Source: Nemertoderma westbladi
Taxonomy: Eukaryota; Xenacoelomorpha; Nemertodermatida; Nemertodermatidae
Length of the DNA stretch: 64,000 nt
Assembly (NCBI GenBank): GCA_032718475.1
Contig: JAUCBJ010003086.1
Location: 23,443-87,442 of the forward strand
Direction of reading: 5' to 3'
Part shown: piece by piece, positions 33,701-48,700 of the stretch
Position numbering within the stretch: the first letter of the stretch is position 1
Layout of the letters: each line of letters opens with the position of its first letter
Notes under the pieces: model-generated
Told to the model about the DNA's origin: nothing
The model's input: only the letters and a program-made list of their open reading frames with translations
Database searches by the model: none
Position numbers and translations under genes: made by a program

Positions 33701-36700
33701 GTTTTAGTTCCCAGCTCCCGTCTTTGTAACTGTTTTAGTTCCCAGCTCCCTTCTCTGTAACTGTTTTAGTTCCCTTCTCACGTCTTTGTTACTGTTTTAG
33801 TTCCCACCTCCCGTCTCTGCAACTGTTTCAGTTCCCATCTCCTGTCTCTGTAAATATTTTAGTTCCCAGCTCCCGTCTCTGTAACTATTTTAGTTCCCAG
33901 CTCCCGCCTCTGTAACTGTTTTAGTTCCCAGCTCCCGTCTCTCTAACTGTTTTGTCACCAGCTTCCGTCTCTGTAACTGTTTTAGTTCCCAAATCCCTTA
34001 TCTGTAACTGTTTTAGTTCCCAGCTCCCGTCTATAACTGTTTTAGTTCCCAGCTCCCGTCTCTATAACTGTTTTAGTTTCCAGCTCCCTTCACTATAACT
34101 GTTTTAGTTCCCAGCTCCCGTCTCTCTAACTGTTTTAGTTCCCAGCTCCCGTCTCTCTAACTGTTTTAGTTCCCAGCTCCCGTCTCTCTAACTGTTTTAG
34201 TTCCCAGCTCCCGTCTCTATAACTGTTTTAGTTCCCAGCTCCCTTCTCTGTAACTGTTTCAGTTCCCATCTCCTGTCTCTGTAAATATTTTAGTTCCCAG
34301 CTCCCGTCTCTATAACTGTTTTAGTTCCCAGCTCCCGTCTCTATAACTGTTTTAGTTCCCAGCTCCCGTCTCTGTAAATATTTTAGTTTCCAGCTCCCTT
34401 CACTATAACTGTTTTAGTTCCCAGCTCCCGTCTCTCTAACTGTTTTAGTTTCCAGCTCCCTTCACTATAACTGTTTTAGTTCCCAGCTCCCGTCTCTCTA
34501 ACTGTTTTAGTTCCCAGCTCCCGTCTCTCTAACTGTTTTAGTTCCCAGCTCCCGTCTCTATAACTGTTTTAGTTCCCAGCTCCCGTCTCTGTAAATATTT
34601 TAGTTTCCAGCTCCCTTCACTATAACTGTTTTAGTTCCCAGCTCCCGTCTCTCTAACTGTTTTAGTTCCCAGCTCCCTTCTCTGTAACTGTTTTAGTTCC
34701 CACCTCCTGTCTCTGTAACTGTTTTAGTTCCCAGTAACTTCTTTGTAACTGTTTTAGTTCCCAGCTCCCTTCTCTGTAACTGTTTTAGTTCCATTCTCCC
34801 GTCTATGTAACTGTTTTAGTTCCCAGCTCCCTTCTCTGTAACTATTTTAGTTTCTATCTCCCTTCTCTGTAACTGTTTTAGTTTCCATCTCCCGTCTCTA
34901 TAACTGTTTTAGTTCCCAGCTCCCGTCTCTGTAACTGTTTTAGTTCCCAGTAACTTCTTTGTAACTGTTTTAGTTCCCAGCTCCCTTCTCTGTAACTGTT
35001 TTAGTTCCCAGCTCCCTTCTCTGTAACTGTTTTAGTTCCCAGCTCCCGTCTCTATAACTGTTTTAGTTCCCAGCTCCCTTCTCTGTAACTGTTTTAGTTC
35101 CCACCTCACGTCTCTGTAACTGTTTTGGTCCCAGCTCCCTTCTCTGTAACTGTTTTAGTTCCCAGATCCCGTCTCTCTAACTGTTTTAGTTCCCTTTTCC
35201 CGTTTCTCTAACTGTTTTGTCCCCAGCTTCCGTCTCTGTAACTGTTTTAGTTCCCAAATCCCTTATCTGTAACTGTTTTAGTTCCCAGCTCCTGTCTCTA
35301 TAACTGTTTTAGTTTCCAGCTCCCGTCTTTATAACTGTTTTAGTTCCCAGCTCCCGTCTCTCTAACTGTTTTAGTTCCCAGCTCCCGTCTCTGTAACTGT
35401 TTTGTTCCCACCACCCGTCTCTGTAATCGTATTAATTCCCACCTCCCGCCTCTGTAACTGTTTTAGTTCCCAGTTCCCGTCTCTATCACTGTTTTAGTTC
35501 CCAGCTCCCGTCTCTATAACTGTTTTAGTTCCCAGCTCCCGTCTCTATAACTGTTTTAGTTCCCAGCTCCCTTCTCTGTAACTGTTTTAGTTCCCAGCTC
35601 CCTCCACTATAACTGTTTTAGTTCCCAGCTCCCTTCTCTGTAACTGTTTTAGTTCCCAGCTCCCTTCTCTGTAACTGTTTTAGTTCCCAGCTCCCTTCTC
35701 TGTAACTGTTTTAGTTCCCAGCTCCCTTCTCTGTAACTGTTTTAGTTCCCAGCTCCCGTCTCTATAACTGTTTTAGTTCCCAGCTCCCTTCTCTGTAACT
35801 GTTTTAGTTCCCACCTCACGTCTCTGTAACTGTTTTGGTCCCAGCTCCCTTCTCTGTAACTGTTTTAGTTCCCAGATCCCGTCTCTCTAACTGTTTTAGT
35901 TCCCTTTTCCCGTTTCTCTAACTGTTTTGTCCCCAGCTTCCGTCTCTGTAACTGTTTTAGTTCCCAAATCCCTTATCTGTAACTGTTTTAGTTTCCAGCT
36001 CCTGTCTCTGCAACTATTTTAGTTCCCAGCTCCCTTCTCTGTAGCTGTTTTAGTTCCCACCTCCCGCCTCTGTAACTGTTTTAGTTCCCAGTAACTTCTT
36101 TGTAACTGTTTTAGTTCCCAGCTCCCTTCTTTGTAACTGTTTTAGTTCCCTTCTCACGTCTTTGTTACTGTTTTAGTTCCCACCTCCCGTCTCTGCAACT
36201 GTTTCAGTCCCCATCTCCTGTCTCTGTAAATATTTTAGTTCCCAGCTCCCGTCTCTGTAACTATTTTAGTTCCCAGCTCCCGCCTCTGTAACTGTTTTAG
36301 TTCCCAGCTCCCGTCTCTCTAACTGTTTTGTCACCAGCTTCCGTCTCTGTAACTGTTTTTGTTCCCAAATCCCTTATCTGTAACTGTTTTAGTTCCCAGC
36401 TCCCGTCTATAACTGTTTTAGTTCCCAGCTCCCGCCTCTATAACTGTTTTAGTTTCCAGCTCCCTTCACTATAACTGTTTTAGTTCCCAGCTCCCGTCTC
36501 TCTAACTGTTTTAGTTCCCAGCTCCCGTCTCTCTAACTGTTTTAGTTCCCAGCTCCCGTCTCTCTAACTGTTTTAGTTCCCAGCTCCCGTCTCTATAACT
36601 GTTTTAGTTCCCAGCTCCCTTCTCTGTAACTGTTTCAGTTCCCATCTCCTGTCTCTGTAAATATTTTAGTTCCCAGCTCCCGTCTCTATAACTGTTTTAG

Positions 36701-39700
36701 TTCCCAGCTCCCGTCTCTCTAACTGTTTTAGTTCCCAGCTCCCGTCTCTGTAAATATTTTAGTTTCCAGCTCCCTTCACTATAACTGTTTTAGTTCCCAG
36801 CTCCCGTCTCTCTAACTGTTTTAGTTTCCAGCTCCCTTCACTATAACTGTTTTAGTTCCCAGCTCCCGTCTCTCTAACTGTTTTAGTTCCCAGCTCCCGT
36901 CTCTCTAACTGTTTTAGTTCCCTGCTCCCGTCTCTATAACTGTTTTAGTTCCCAGCTCCCGTCTCTGTAAATATTTTAGTTTCCAGCTCCCTTCACTATA
37001 ACTGTTTTAGTTCCCAGCTCCCGTCTCTCTAACTGTTTTAGTTTACAGCTCCCTTCACTATAACTGTTTTAGTTCCCAGCTCCCGTCTCTATAACTGTTT
37101 TAGTTCCCAGCTCCCGTCTCTCTAACTGTTTTAGTTCCCAGCTCCCGTCTCTATAACTGTTTTAGTTCCCAGCTCCCTTCTCTGTAACTGTTTCAGTTCC
37201 CATCTCCTGTCTCTGTAAATATTTTAGTTCCCAGCTCCCGTCTCTCTATCTGTTTTAGTTCCCAGCTCCCGTCTCTATAACTGTTTTACTTCCCAGCTCC
37301 CGTCTCTATAACTGTTTTAGTTCCCAGCTCCCTTCACTATAACTGTTTTAGTTCCCAGCTCCCGTCTCTCTAACTGTTGTAGTTCCCAGTTCCCGTCTCT
37401 ATCACTGTTTTAGTTCCCAGCTCCCGTCTCTATAACTGTTTTAGTTCCCAGCTCCCGTCTCTCTAACTGTTTTAGTTCCCAGCTCCCGTCTCTATAACTG
37501 TTTTAGTTCCCAGCTCCCTTCTCTGTAACTGTTTCAGTTCCCATCTCCTGTCTCTGTAAATATTTTAGTTCCCAGCTCCCGTCTCTATAACTGTTTTAGT
37601 TTCCAGCTCCCGTCTCTATAACTGTTTTAGTTCCCAGCTCCCGTCTCTCTAACTGTTTTAGTTCCCAGCTCCCGTCTCTCTAACTGTTTTAGTTCCCAGT
37701 TCCCGTCTCTATCACTGTTTTAGTTCCCAGCTCCCGTCTCTATAACTGTTTTAGTTCCCAGCTCCCGTCTCTCTAACTGTTTTAGTTCCCAGCTCCCGTC
37801 TCTATAACTGTTTTAGTTCCCAGCTCCCTTCTCTGTAACTGTTTCAGTTCCCATCTCCTGTCTCTGTAAATATTTTAGTTCCCAGCTCCCGTCTCTATAA
37901 CTGTTTTAGTTTCCAGCTCCCGTCTTTATAACTGTTTTAGTTCCCAGCTCCCGTCTCTCTAACTGTTTTAGTTCCCAGCTCCCGTCTCTCTAACTGTTTT
38001 AGTTCCCAGTTCCCGTCTCTATCACTGTTTTAGTTCCCAGCTCCCGTCTCTATAACTGTTTTAGTTCCCAGCTCCCGTCTCTCTAACTGTTTTAGTTCCC
38101 AGCTCCCGTCTCTGTAACTGTTTTCGTTCCCAGCTCCCGTTTCTATAACTGTTTTAGTTCCCAGCTCCCGTCTCTCTAACTGTTTTAGTTCTCAGCTCCC
38201 GTCTCTCTAACTGTTTTAGTTCCCAGCTCCCGTCTCTATAACTGTTTTAGTTCCCAGCTCTCGTCTCTATAACTGTTTTAGTTCCCAGCTCCCGTCTCTC
38301 TAACTGTTTTAGTTCCCAGCTCCCGTCTCTCTAACTGTTTTAGTTCCCAGTTCCCGTCTCTATCACTGTTTTAGTTCCCAGCTCCCGTCTCTGTAACTGT
38401 TTTCGTTCCCAACTCCCGTTTCTATAACTGTTTTAGTTCCCAGCTCCCGTCTCTGTAACTGTTTTAGTTCCCAGCTCCCGTCTCTATAACTGTTTTAGTT
38501 CCCAGTTCCCGTCTCTGTAACTGTTTTAGTTCCCAGCTCCCGTCTCTCTAACTGTTATGTTCCCAGCTCCCGTCTCTGTAACTGTTATGTTCCCAGCTCC
38601 CGTCTCTGTAACTGTTTTCGTTCCCAACTCCCGTTTCTATAACTGTTTTAGTTCCCAGCTCCCGTCTCTGTAACTGTTTTCGTTCCCAACTCCCGTTTCT
38701 ATAACTGTTTTAGTTCCCAGCTCCCGTCTCTGTAACTGTTTTAGTTCCCAGCTCCCGTCTCTATAACTGTTTTAGTTCCCAGCTCCCGTCTCTCTAACTG
38801 TTATGATCCCAGCTCCCGTCTCTGTAACTGTTTTCGTTCCCAACTCCCGTTTCTATAACTGTTTTAGTTCCCAGCTCCCGTCTCTGTAACTGTTTTCGTT
38901 CCCAACTCCCGTTTCTATAACTGTTTTAGTTCCCAGCTCCCGTCTCTGTAACTGTTTTAGTTCCCAGCTCCCGTCTCTATAACTGTTTTAGTTCCCAGCT
39001 CCCGTCTCTCTAACTGTTATGTTCCCAGCTCCCGTCTCTGTAACTGTTTTTTCCCAGCTCCCGTCTCTATAACTGTTTTAGTTCCCAGCTTTCGTCTCTC
39101 TATCTGTTTTAGTTCCCAGCTCCCATCTCTATAACTGTTTTAGTTCCCAGCTCCCGTCTCTATAACTGTTTTAGTTCCCAGCTCCCGTCTCTATAACTGT
39201 TTTAGTTCCCAGCTCCCGTCTCTCTAACTGTTTTAGTTCCCAGCTCCCGTCTCTATAACTGTTTTAGTTCCCAGCTCCCGTCTCTATAACTGTTTTAGTT
39301 CCCAGCTCCCGTCTCTCTAACTGTTATTTTCCCAGCTCCCGTCTCTATAACTGTTTTAGTTCCCAGCTCCCGTCTCTCTAACTGTTTTAGTTTCCAGCTC
39401 CCGTCTCTCTAACTGTTTTAGTTCCCAGCTCCCGTCTCTATAACTGTTTTAGTTCCCAGCTCCCGTCTCTCTAACTGTTTTAGTTCCCAGCTCCCGTCTC
39501 TATAACTGTTTTAGTTCCCAGCTCCCGTCTCTATAACTGATTTAGTTCCCAGCTCCCGTCTCTATAACTGTTTTAGTTCCCAGCTCCCGTCTCTCTAACT
39601 GTTTTAGTTCCCAGCTCCCGTCTCTATAACTGTTTTAGTTCCCAGCTCCCGTCTCTCTAACTGTTTTAGTTTACAGCTCCCTTCACTATAACTGTTTTAG

Positions 39701-42700
39701 TTCCCAGCTCCCGTCTCTATAACTGTTTTAGTTCCCAGCTCCCGTCTCTCTAACTGTTTTAGTTCCCAGCTCCCGTCTCTATAACTGTTTTAGTTCCCAG
39801 CTCCCTTCTCTGTAACTGTTTCAGTTCCCATCTCCTGTCTCTGTAAATATTTTAGTTCCCAGCTCCCGTCTCTCTAACTGTTTTAGTTCCCAGCTCCCGT
39901 CTCTCTAACTGTTTTAGTTCCCAGTTCCCGTCTCTATAACTGTTTTAGTTCCCAGCTCCCGTCTCTCTAACTGTTATGATCCCAGCTCCCGTCTCTGTAA
40001 CTGTTTTCGTTCCCAACTCCCGTTTCTATAACTGTTTTAGTTCCCAGCTCCCGTCTCTGTAACTGTTTTCGTTCCCAACTCCCGTTTCTATAACTGTTTT
40101 AGTTCCCAGCTCCCGTCTCTGTAACTGTTTTAGTTCCCAGCTCCCGTCTCTATAACTGTTTTAGTTCCCAGCTCCCGTCTCTCTAACTGTTATGTTCCCA
40201 GCTCCCGTCTCTGTAACTGTTTTTTCCCAGCTCCCGTCTCTATAACTGTTTTAGTTCCCAGCTTTCGTCTCTCTATCTGTTTTAGTTCCCAGCTCCCGTC
40301 TCTATAACTGTTTTAGTTCCCAGCTCCCGTCTCTATAACTGTTTTAGTTCCCAGCTCCCGTCTCTATAACTGTTTTAGTTCCCAGCTCCCGTCTCTCTAA
40401 CTGTTTTAGTTCCCAGCTCCCGTCTCTATAACTGTTTTAGTTCCCAGCTCCCGTCTCTATAACTGTTTTAGTTCCCAGCTCCCGTCTCTCTAACTGTTAT
40501 TTTCCCAGCTCCCGTCTCTATAACTGTTTTAGTTCCCAGCTCCCGTCTCTCTAACTGTTTTAGTTTCCAGCTCCCGTCTCTCTAACTGTTTTAGTTCCCA
40601 GCTCCCGTCTCTATAACTGTTTTAGTTCCCAGCTCCCGTCTCTCTAACTGTTTTAGTTCCCAGCTCCCGTCTCTATAACTGTTTTAGTTCCCAGCTCCCG
40701 TCTCTATAACTGATTTAGTTCCCAGCTCCCGTCTCTATAACTGTTTTAGTTCCCAGCTCCCGTCTCTCTAACTGTTTTAGTTCCCAGCTCCCGTCTCTAT
40801 AACTGTTTTAGTTCCCAGCTCCCGTCTCTCTAACTGTTTTAGTTTACAGCTCCCTTCACTATAACTGTTTTAGTTCCCAGCTCCCGTCTCTATAACTGTT
40901 TTAGTTCCCAGCTCCCGTCTCTCTAACTGTTTTAGTTCCCAGCTCCCGTCTCTATAACTGTTTTAGTTCCCAGCTCCCTTCTCTGTAACTGTTTCAGTTC
41001 CCATCTCCTGTCTCTGTAAATATTTTAGTTCCCAGCTCCCGTCTCTCTAACTGTTTTAGTTCCCAGCTCCCGTCTCTCTAACTGTTTTAGTTCCCAGTTC
41101 CCGTCTCTATAACTGTTTTAGTTCCCAGCTCCCTTCTCTGTAACTGTTTCAGTTCCCAGCTCCTGTCTCTGTAAATATTTTAGTTCCCAGCTCCCGTCTC
41201 TATAACTGTTTTAGTTCCCAGCTCCCGTCTCTCTAACTGTTTTAGTTCCCAGCTCCCGTCTCTGTAAATATTTTAGTTTCCAGCTCCCTTCACTATAACT
41301 GTTTTAGTTCCCAGCTCCCGTCTCTCTAACTGTTTTAGTTTCCAGCTCCCTTCACTATAACTGTTTTAGTTCCCAGCTCCCGTCTCTCTAACTGTTTTAG
41401 TTCCCAGCTCCCGTCTCTCTAACTGTTTTAGTTCCCAGCTCCCGTCTCTATAACTGTTTTAGTTCCCAGCTCCCGTCTCTGTAAATATTTTAGTTTCCAG
41501 CTCCCTTCACTATAACTGTTTTAGTTCCCAGCTCCCGTCTCTCTAACTGTTTTAGTTTACAGCTCCCTTCACTATAACTGTTTTAGTTCCCAGCTCCCGT
41601 CTCTATAACTGTTTTAGTTCCCAGCTCCCGTCTCTCTAACTGTTTTAGTTCCCAGCTCCCGTCTCTATAACTGTTTTAGTTCCCAGCTCCCTTCTCTGTA
41701 ACTGTTTCAGTTCCCATCTCCTGTCTCTGTAAATATTTTAGTTCCCAGCTCCCGTCTCTCTAACTGTTTTAGTTCCCAGCTCCCGTCTCTATAACTGTTT
41801 TACTTCCCAGCTCCGGTCTCTATAACTGTTTTAGTTCCCAGCTCCCTTCACTATAACTGTTTTAGTTCCCAGCTCCCGTCTCTCTAACTGTTGTAGTTCC
41901 CAGTTCCCGTCTCTATCACTGTTTTAGTTCCCAGCTCCCGTCTCTATAACTGTTTTAGTTCCCAGCTCCCGTCTCTCTAACTGTTTTAGTTCCCAGCTCC
42001 CGTCTCTATAACTGTTTTAGTTCCCAGCTCCCTTCTCTGTAACTGTTTCAGTTCCCATCTCCTGTCTCTGTAAATATTTTAGTTCCCAGCTCCCGTCTCT
42101 ATAACTGTTTTAGTTTCCAGCTCCCGTCTCTATAACTGTTTTAGTTCCCAGCTCCCGTCTCTCTAACTGTTTTAGTTCCCAGCTCCCGTCTCTCTAACTG
42201 TTTTAGTTCCCAGTTCCCGTCTCTATCACTGTTTTAGTTCCCAGCTCCCGTCTCTATAACTGTTTTAGTTCCCAGCTCCCGTCTCTCTAACTGTTTTAGT
42301 TCCCAGCTCCCGTCTCTATAACTGTTTTAGTTCCCAGCTCCCTTCTCTGTAACTGTTTCAGTTCCCATCTCCTGTCTCTGTAAATATTTTAGTTCCCAGC
42401 TCCCGTCTCTATAACTGTTTTAGTTTCCAGCTCCCGTCTTTATAACTGTTTTAGTTCCCAGCTCCCGTCTCTCTAACTGTTTTAGTTCCCAGCTCCCGTC
42501 TCTCTAACTGTTTTAGTTCCCAGTTCCCGTCTCTATCACTGTTTTAGTTCCCAGCTCCCGTCTCTATAACTGTTTTAGTTCCCAGCTCCCGTCTCTCTAA
42601 CTGTTTTAGTTCCCAGCTCCCGTCTCTGTAACTGTTTTAGTTCCCAGCTCCCGTCTCTGTAACTGTTTTAGTTCCCAGCTCCCGTCTCTATAACTGTTTT

Positions 42701-45700
42701 AGTTCCCAGTTCCCGTCTCTGTAACTGTTTTAGTTCCCAGCTCCCGTCTCTCTAACTGTTATGTTCCCAGCTCCCGTCTCTGTAACTGTTATGTTCCCAG
42801 CTCCCGTCTCTGTAACTGTTTTCGTTCCCAACTCCCGTTTCTATAACTGTTTTAGTTCCCAGCTCCCGTCTCTGTAACTGTTTTCGTTCCCAACTCCCGT
42901 TTCTATAACTGTTTTAGTTCCCAGCTCCCGTCTCTGTAACTGTTTTAGTTCCCAGCTCCCGTCTCTATAACTGTTTTAGTTCCCAGCTCCCGTCTCTCTA
43001 ACTGTTATGATCCCAGCTCCCGTCTCTGTAACTGTTTTCGTTCCCAACTCCCGTTTCTATAACTGTTTTAGTTCCCAGCTCCCGTCTCTGTAACTGTTTT
43101 CGTTCCCAACTCCCGTTTCTATAACTGTTTTAGTTCCCAGCTCCCGTCTCTGTAACTGTTTTAGTTCCCAGCTCCCGTCTCTATAACTGTTTTAGTTCCC
43201 AGCTCCCGTCTCTCTAACTGTTATGTTCCCAGCTCCCGTCTCTGTAACTGTTTTTTCCCAGCTCCCGTCTCTATAACTGTTTTAGTTCCCAGCTTTCGTC
43301 TCTCTATCTGTTTTAGTTCCCAGCTCCCGTCTCTATAACTGTTTTAGTTCCCAGCTCCCGTCTCTATAACTGTTTTAGTTCCCAGCTCTCGTCTCTATAA
43401 CTGTTTTAGTTCCCAGCTCCCGTCTCTCTAACTGTTTTAGTTCCCAGCTCCCGTCTCTATAACTGATTTAGTTCCCAGCTCCCGTCTCTATAACTGTTTT
43501 AGTTCCCAGCTCCCGTCTCTCTAACTGTTTTAGTTCCCAGCTCCCGTCTCTATAACTGTTTTAGTTCCCAGCTCCCGTCTCTCTAACTGTTTTAGTTTAC
43601 AGCTCCCTTCACTATAACTGTTTTAGTTCCCAGCTCCCGTCTCTATAACTGTTTTAGTTCCCAGCTCCCGTCTCTATAACTGTTTTAGTTCCCAGCTCCC
43701 GTCTCTATAACTGTTTTAGTTCCCAGCTCCCTTCTCTGTAACTGTTTCAGTTCCCATCTCCTGTCTCTGTAAATATTTTAGTTCCCAGCTCCCGTCTCTC
43801 TAACTGTTTTAGTTCCCAGCTCCCGTCTCTCTAACTGTTTTAGTTCCCAGCTCCCGTCTCTATAACTGTTTTAGTTCCCAGCTCCCTTCTCTGTAACTGT
43901 TTCAGTTCCCAGCTCCTGTCTCTGTAAATATTTTAGTTCCCAGCTCCCGTCTCTATAACTGTTTTAGTTCCCAGCTCCCGTCTCTCTAACTGTTTTAGTT
44001 CCCAGCTCCCGTCTCTGTAAATATTTTAGTTTCCAGCTCCCTTCACTATAACTGTTTTAGTTCCCAGCTCCCGTCTCTCTAACTGTTTTAGTTTCCAGCT
44101 CCCTTCACTATAACTGTTTTAGTTCCCAGCTCCCGTCTCTCTAACTGTTTTAGTTCCCAGCTCCCGTCTCTCTAACTGTTTTAGTTCCCAGCTCCCGTCT
44201 CTATAACTGTTTTAGTTCCCAGCTCCCGTCTCTGTAAATATTTTAGTTTCCAGCTCCCTTCACTATAACTGTTTTAGTTCCCAGCTCCCGTCTCTCTAAC
44301 TGTTTTAGTTTACAGCTCCCTTCACTATAACTGTTTTAGTTCCCAGCTCCCGTCTCTATAACTGTTTTAGTTCCCAGCTCCCGTCTCTCTAACTGTTTTA
44401 GTTCCCAGCTCCCGTCTCTATAACTGTTTTAGTTCCCAGCTCCCTTCTCTGTAACTGTTTCAGTTCCCATCTCCTGTCTCTGTAAATATTTTAGTTCCCA
44501 GCTCCCGTCTCTCTAACTGTTTTAGTTCCCAGCTCCCGTCTCTATAACTGTTTTACTTCCCAGCTCCCGTCTCTATAACTGTTTTAGTTCCCAGCTCCCG
44601 TCTCTATAACTGTTATGTTCCCAGCTCCCGTCTCTGTAACTGTTTTCGTTCCCAACTCCCGTTTCTATAACTGTTTTAGTTCCCAGCTCCCGTCTCTGTA
44701 ACTGTTTTCGTTCCCAACTCCCGTTTCTATAACTGTTTTAGTTCCCAGCTCCCGTCTCTGTAACTGTTTTAGTTCCCAGCTCCCGTCTCTATAACTGTTT
44801 TAGTTCCCAGCTCCCGTCTCTCTAACTGTTATGATCCCAGCTCCCGTCTCTGTAACTGTTTTCGTTCCCAACTCCCGTTTCTATAACTGTTTTAGTTCCC
44901 AGCTCCCGTCTCTGTAACTGTTTTCGTTCCCAACTCCCGTTTCTATAACTGTTTTAGTTCCCAGCTCCCGTCTCTGTAACTGTTTTAGTTCCCAGCTCCC
45001 GTCTCTATAACTGTTTTAGTTCCCAGCTCCCGTCTCTGTAACTGTTTTTTCCCAGCTCCCGTCTCTATAACTGTTTTAGTTCCCAGCTTTCGTCTCTCTA
45101 TCTGTTTTAGTTCCCAGCTCCCGTCTCTATAACTGTTTTAGTTCCCAGCTCCCGTCTCTATAACTGTTTTAGTTCCCAGCTCCCGTCTCTATAACTGTTT
45201 TAGTTCCCAGCTCCCGTCTCTCTAACTGTTTTAGTTCCCAGCTCCCGTCTCTATAACTGTTTTAGTTCCCAGCTCCCGTCTCTATAACTGTTTTAGTTCC
45301 CAGCTCCCGTCTCTCTAACTGTTATTTTCCCAGCTCCCGTCTCTATAACTGTTTTAGTTCCCAGCTCCCGTCTCTCTAACTGTTTTAGTTCCCAGCTCCC
45401 GTCTCTCTAACTGTTTTAGTTCCCAGCTCCCGTCTCTATAACTGTTTTAGTTCCCAGCTCCCGTCTCTATAACTGTTTTAGTTCCCAGCTCCCGTCTCTC
45501 TAACTGTTTTAGTTCCCAGCTCCCGTCTCTATAACTGTTTTAGTTCCCAGCTCCCGTCTCTATAACTGATTTAGTTCCCAGCTCCCGTCTCTATAACTGT
45601 TTTAGTTCCCAGCTCCCGTCTCTCTAACTGTTTTAGTTCCCAGCTCCCGTCTCTATAACTGTTTTAGTTCCCAGCTCCCGTCTCTGTAACTGTTTTAGTT

Positions 45701-48700
45701 TACAGCTCCCTTCACTATAACTGTTTTAGTTCCCAGCTCCCGTCTCTATAACTGTTTTAGTTCCCAGCTCCCGTCTCTCTAACTGTTTTAGTTCCCAGCT
45801 CCCGTCTCTATAACTGTTTTAGTTCCCAGCTCCCTTCTCTGTAACTGTTTCAGTTCCCATCTCCTGTCTCTGTAAATATTTTAGTTCCCAGCTCCCGTCT
45901 CTCTAACTGTTTTAGTTCCCAGCTCCCGTCTCTATAACTGTTTTACTTCCCAGCTCCCGTCTCTATAACTGTTTTAGTTCCCAGCTCCCTTCACTATAAC
46001 TGTTTTAGTTCCCAGCTCCCGTCTCTCTAACTGTTGTAGTTCCCAGTTCCCGTCTCTATCACTGTTTTAGTTCCCAGCTCCCGTCTCTATAACTGTTTTA
46101 GTTCCCAGCTCCCGTCTCTCTAACTGTTTTAGTTCCCAGCTCCCGTCTCTATAACTGTTTTAGTTCCCAGCTCCCTTCTCTGTAACTGTTTCAGTTCCCA
46201 TCTCCTGTCTCTGTAAATATTTTAGTTCCCAGCTCCCGTCTCTATAACTGTTTTAGTTTCCAGCTCCCGTCTCTATAACTGTTTTAGTTCCCAGCTCCCG
46301 TCTCTCTAACTGTTTTAGTTCCCAGCTCCCGTCTCTCTAACTGTTTTAGTTCCCAGTTCCCGTCTCTATCACTGTTTTAGTTCCCAGCTCCCGTCTCTAT
46401 AACTGTTTTAGTTCCCAGCTCCCGTCTCTCTAACTGTTTTAGTTCCCAGCTCCCGTCTCTATAACTGTTTTAGTTCCCAGCTCCCTTCTCTGTAACTGTT
46501 TCAGTTCCCATCTCCTGTCTCTGTAAATATTTTAGTTCCCAGTTCCCGTCTCTATAACTGTTTTAGTTTCCAGCTCCCGTCTTTATAACTGTTTTAGTTC
46601 CCAGCTCCCGTCTCTCTAACTGTTTTAGTTCCCAGCTCCCGTCTCTCTAACTGATTTAGTTCCCAGTTCCCGTCTCTATCACTGTTTTAGTTCCCAGCTC
46701 CCGTCTCTATAACTGTTTTAGTTCCCAGCTCCCGTCTCTCTAACTGTTTTAGTTCCCAGCTCCCGTCTCTGTAACTGTTTTCGTTCCCAGCTCCCGTTTC
46801 TATAACTGTTTTAGTTCCCAGCTCCCGTCTCTCTAACTGTTTTAGTTCTCAGCTCCCGTCTCTATAACTGTTTTAGTTCCCAGCTCCCGTCTCTATAACT
46901 GTTTTAGTTCCCAGCTCCCGTCTCTATAACTGTTTTAGTTCCCAGCTCCCGTCTCTCTAACTGTTTTAGTTCCCAGCTCCCGTCTCTATAACTGTTTTAG
47001 TTCCCAGCTCCCGTCTCTATAACTGTTTTAGTTCCCAGCTCCCGTCTCTCTAACTGTTATTTTCCCAGCTCCCGTCTCTATAACTGTTTTAGTTCCCAGC
47101 TCCCGTCTCTCTAACTGTTTTAGTTCCCAGCTCCCGTCTCTCTAACTGTTTTAGTTCCCAGCTCCCGTCTCTATAACTGTTTTAGTTCCCAGCTCCCGTC
47201 TCTATAACTGTTTTAGTTCCCAGCTCCCGTCTCTCTAACTGTTTTAGTTCCCAGCTCCCGTCTCTATAACTGTTTTAGTTCCCAGCTCCCGTCTCTATAA
47301 CTGATTTAGTTCCCAGCTCCCGTCTCTATAACTGTTTTAGTTCCCAGCTCCCGTCTCTCTAACTGTTTTAGTTCCCAGCTCCCGTCTCTATAACTGTTTT
47401 AGTTCCCAGCTCCCGTCTCTCTAACTGTTTTAGTTTACAGCTCCCTTCACTATAACTGTTTTAGTTCCCAGCTCCCGTCTCTATAACTGTTTTAGTTCCC
47501 AGCTCCCGTCTCTCTAACTGTTTTAGTTCCCAGCTCCCGTCTCTATAACTGTTTTAGTTCCCAGCTCCCTTCTCTGTAACTGTTTCAGTTCCCATCTCCT
47601 GTCTCTGTAAATATTTTAGTTCCCAGCTCCCGTCTCTCTAACTGTTTTAGTTCCCAGCTCCCGTCTCTATAACTGTTTTACTTCCCAGCTCCCGTCTCTA
47701 TAACTGTTTTAGTTCCCAGCTCCCTTCACTATAACTGTTTTAGTTCCCAGCTCCCGTCTCTCTAACTGTTGTAGTTCCCAGTTCCCGTCTCTATCACTGT
47801 TTTAGTTCCCAGCTCCCGTCTCTATAACTGTTTTAGTTCCCAGCTCCCGTCTCTCTAACTGTTTTAGTTCCCAGCTCCCGTCTCTATAACTGTTTTAGTT
47901 CCCAGCTCCCTTCTCTGTAACTGTTTCAGTTCCCATCTCCTGTCTCTGTAAATATTTTAGTTCCCAGCTCCCGTCTCTATAACTGTTTTAGTTTCCAGCT
48001 CCCGTCTCTATAACTGTTTTAGTTCCCAGCTCCCGTCTCTCTAACTGTTTTAGTTCCCAGCTCCCGTCTCTCTAACTGTTTTAGTTCCCAGTTCCCGTCT
48101 CTATCACTGTTTTAGTTCCCAGCTCCCGTCTCTATAACTGTTTTAGTTCCCAGCTCCCGTCTCTCTAACTGTTTTAGTTCCCAGCTCCCGTCTCTATAAC
48201 TGTTTTAGTTCCCAGCTCCCTTCTCTGTAACTGTTTCAGTTCCCATCTCCTGTCTCTGTAAATATTTTAGTTCCCAGCTCCCGTCTCTATAACTGTTTTA
48301 GTTTCCAGCTCCCGTCTTTATAACTGTTTTAGTTCCCAGCTCCCGTCTCTCTAACTGTTATAGTTCCCAGCTCCCGTCTCTCTAACTGTTTTAGTTCCCA
48401 GTTCCCGTCTCTATCACTGTTTTAGTTCCCAGCTCCCGTCTCTATAACTGTTTTAGTTCCCAGCTCCCGTCTCTCTAACTGTTTTAGTTCCCAGCTCCCG
48501 TCTCTGTAACTGTTTTCGTTCCCAGCTCCCGTTTCTATAACTGTTTTAGTTCCCAGCTCCCGTCTCTCTAACTGTTTTAGTTCTCAGCTCCCGTCTCTCT
48601 AACTGTTTTAGTTCCCAGCTCCCGTCTCTATAACTGTTTTAGTTCCCAGCTCTCGTCTCTATAACTGTTTTAGTTCCCAGCTCCCGTCTCTCTAACTGTT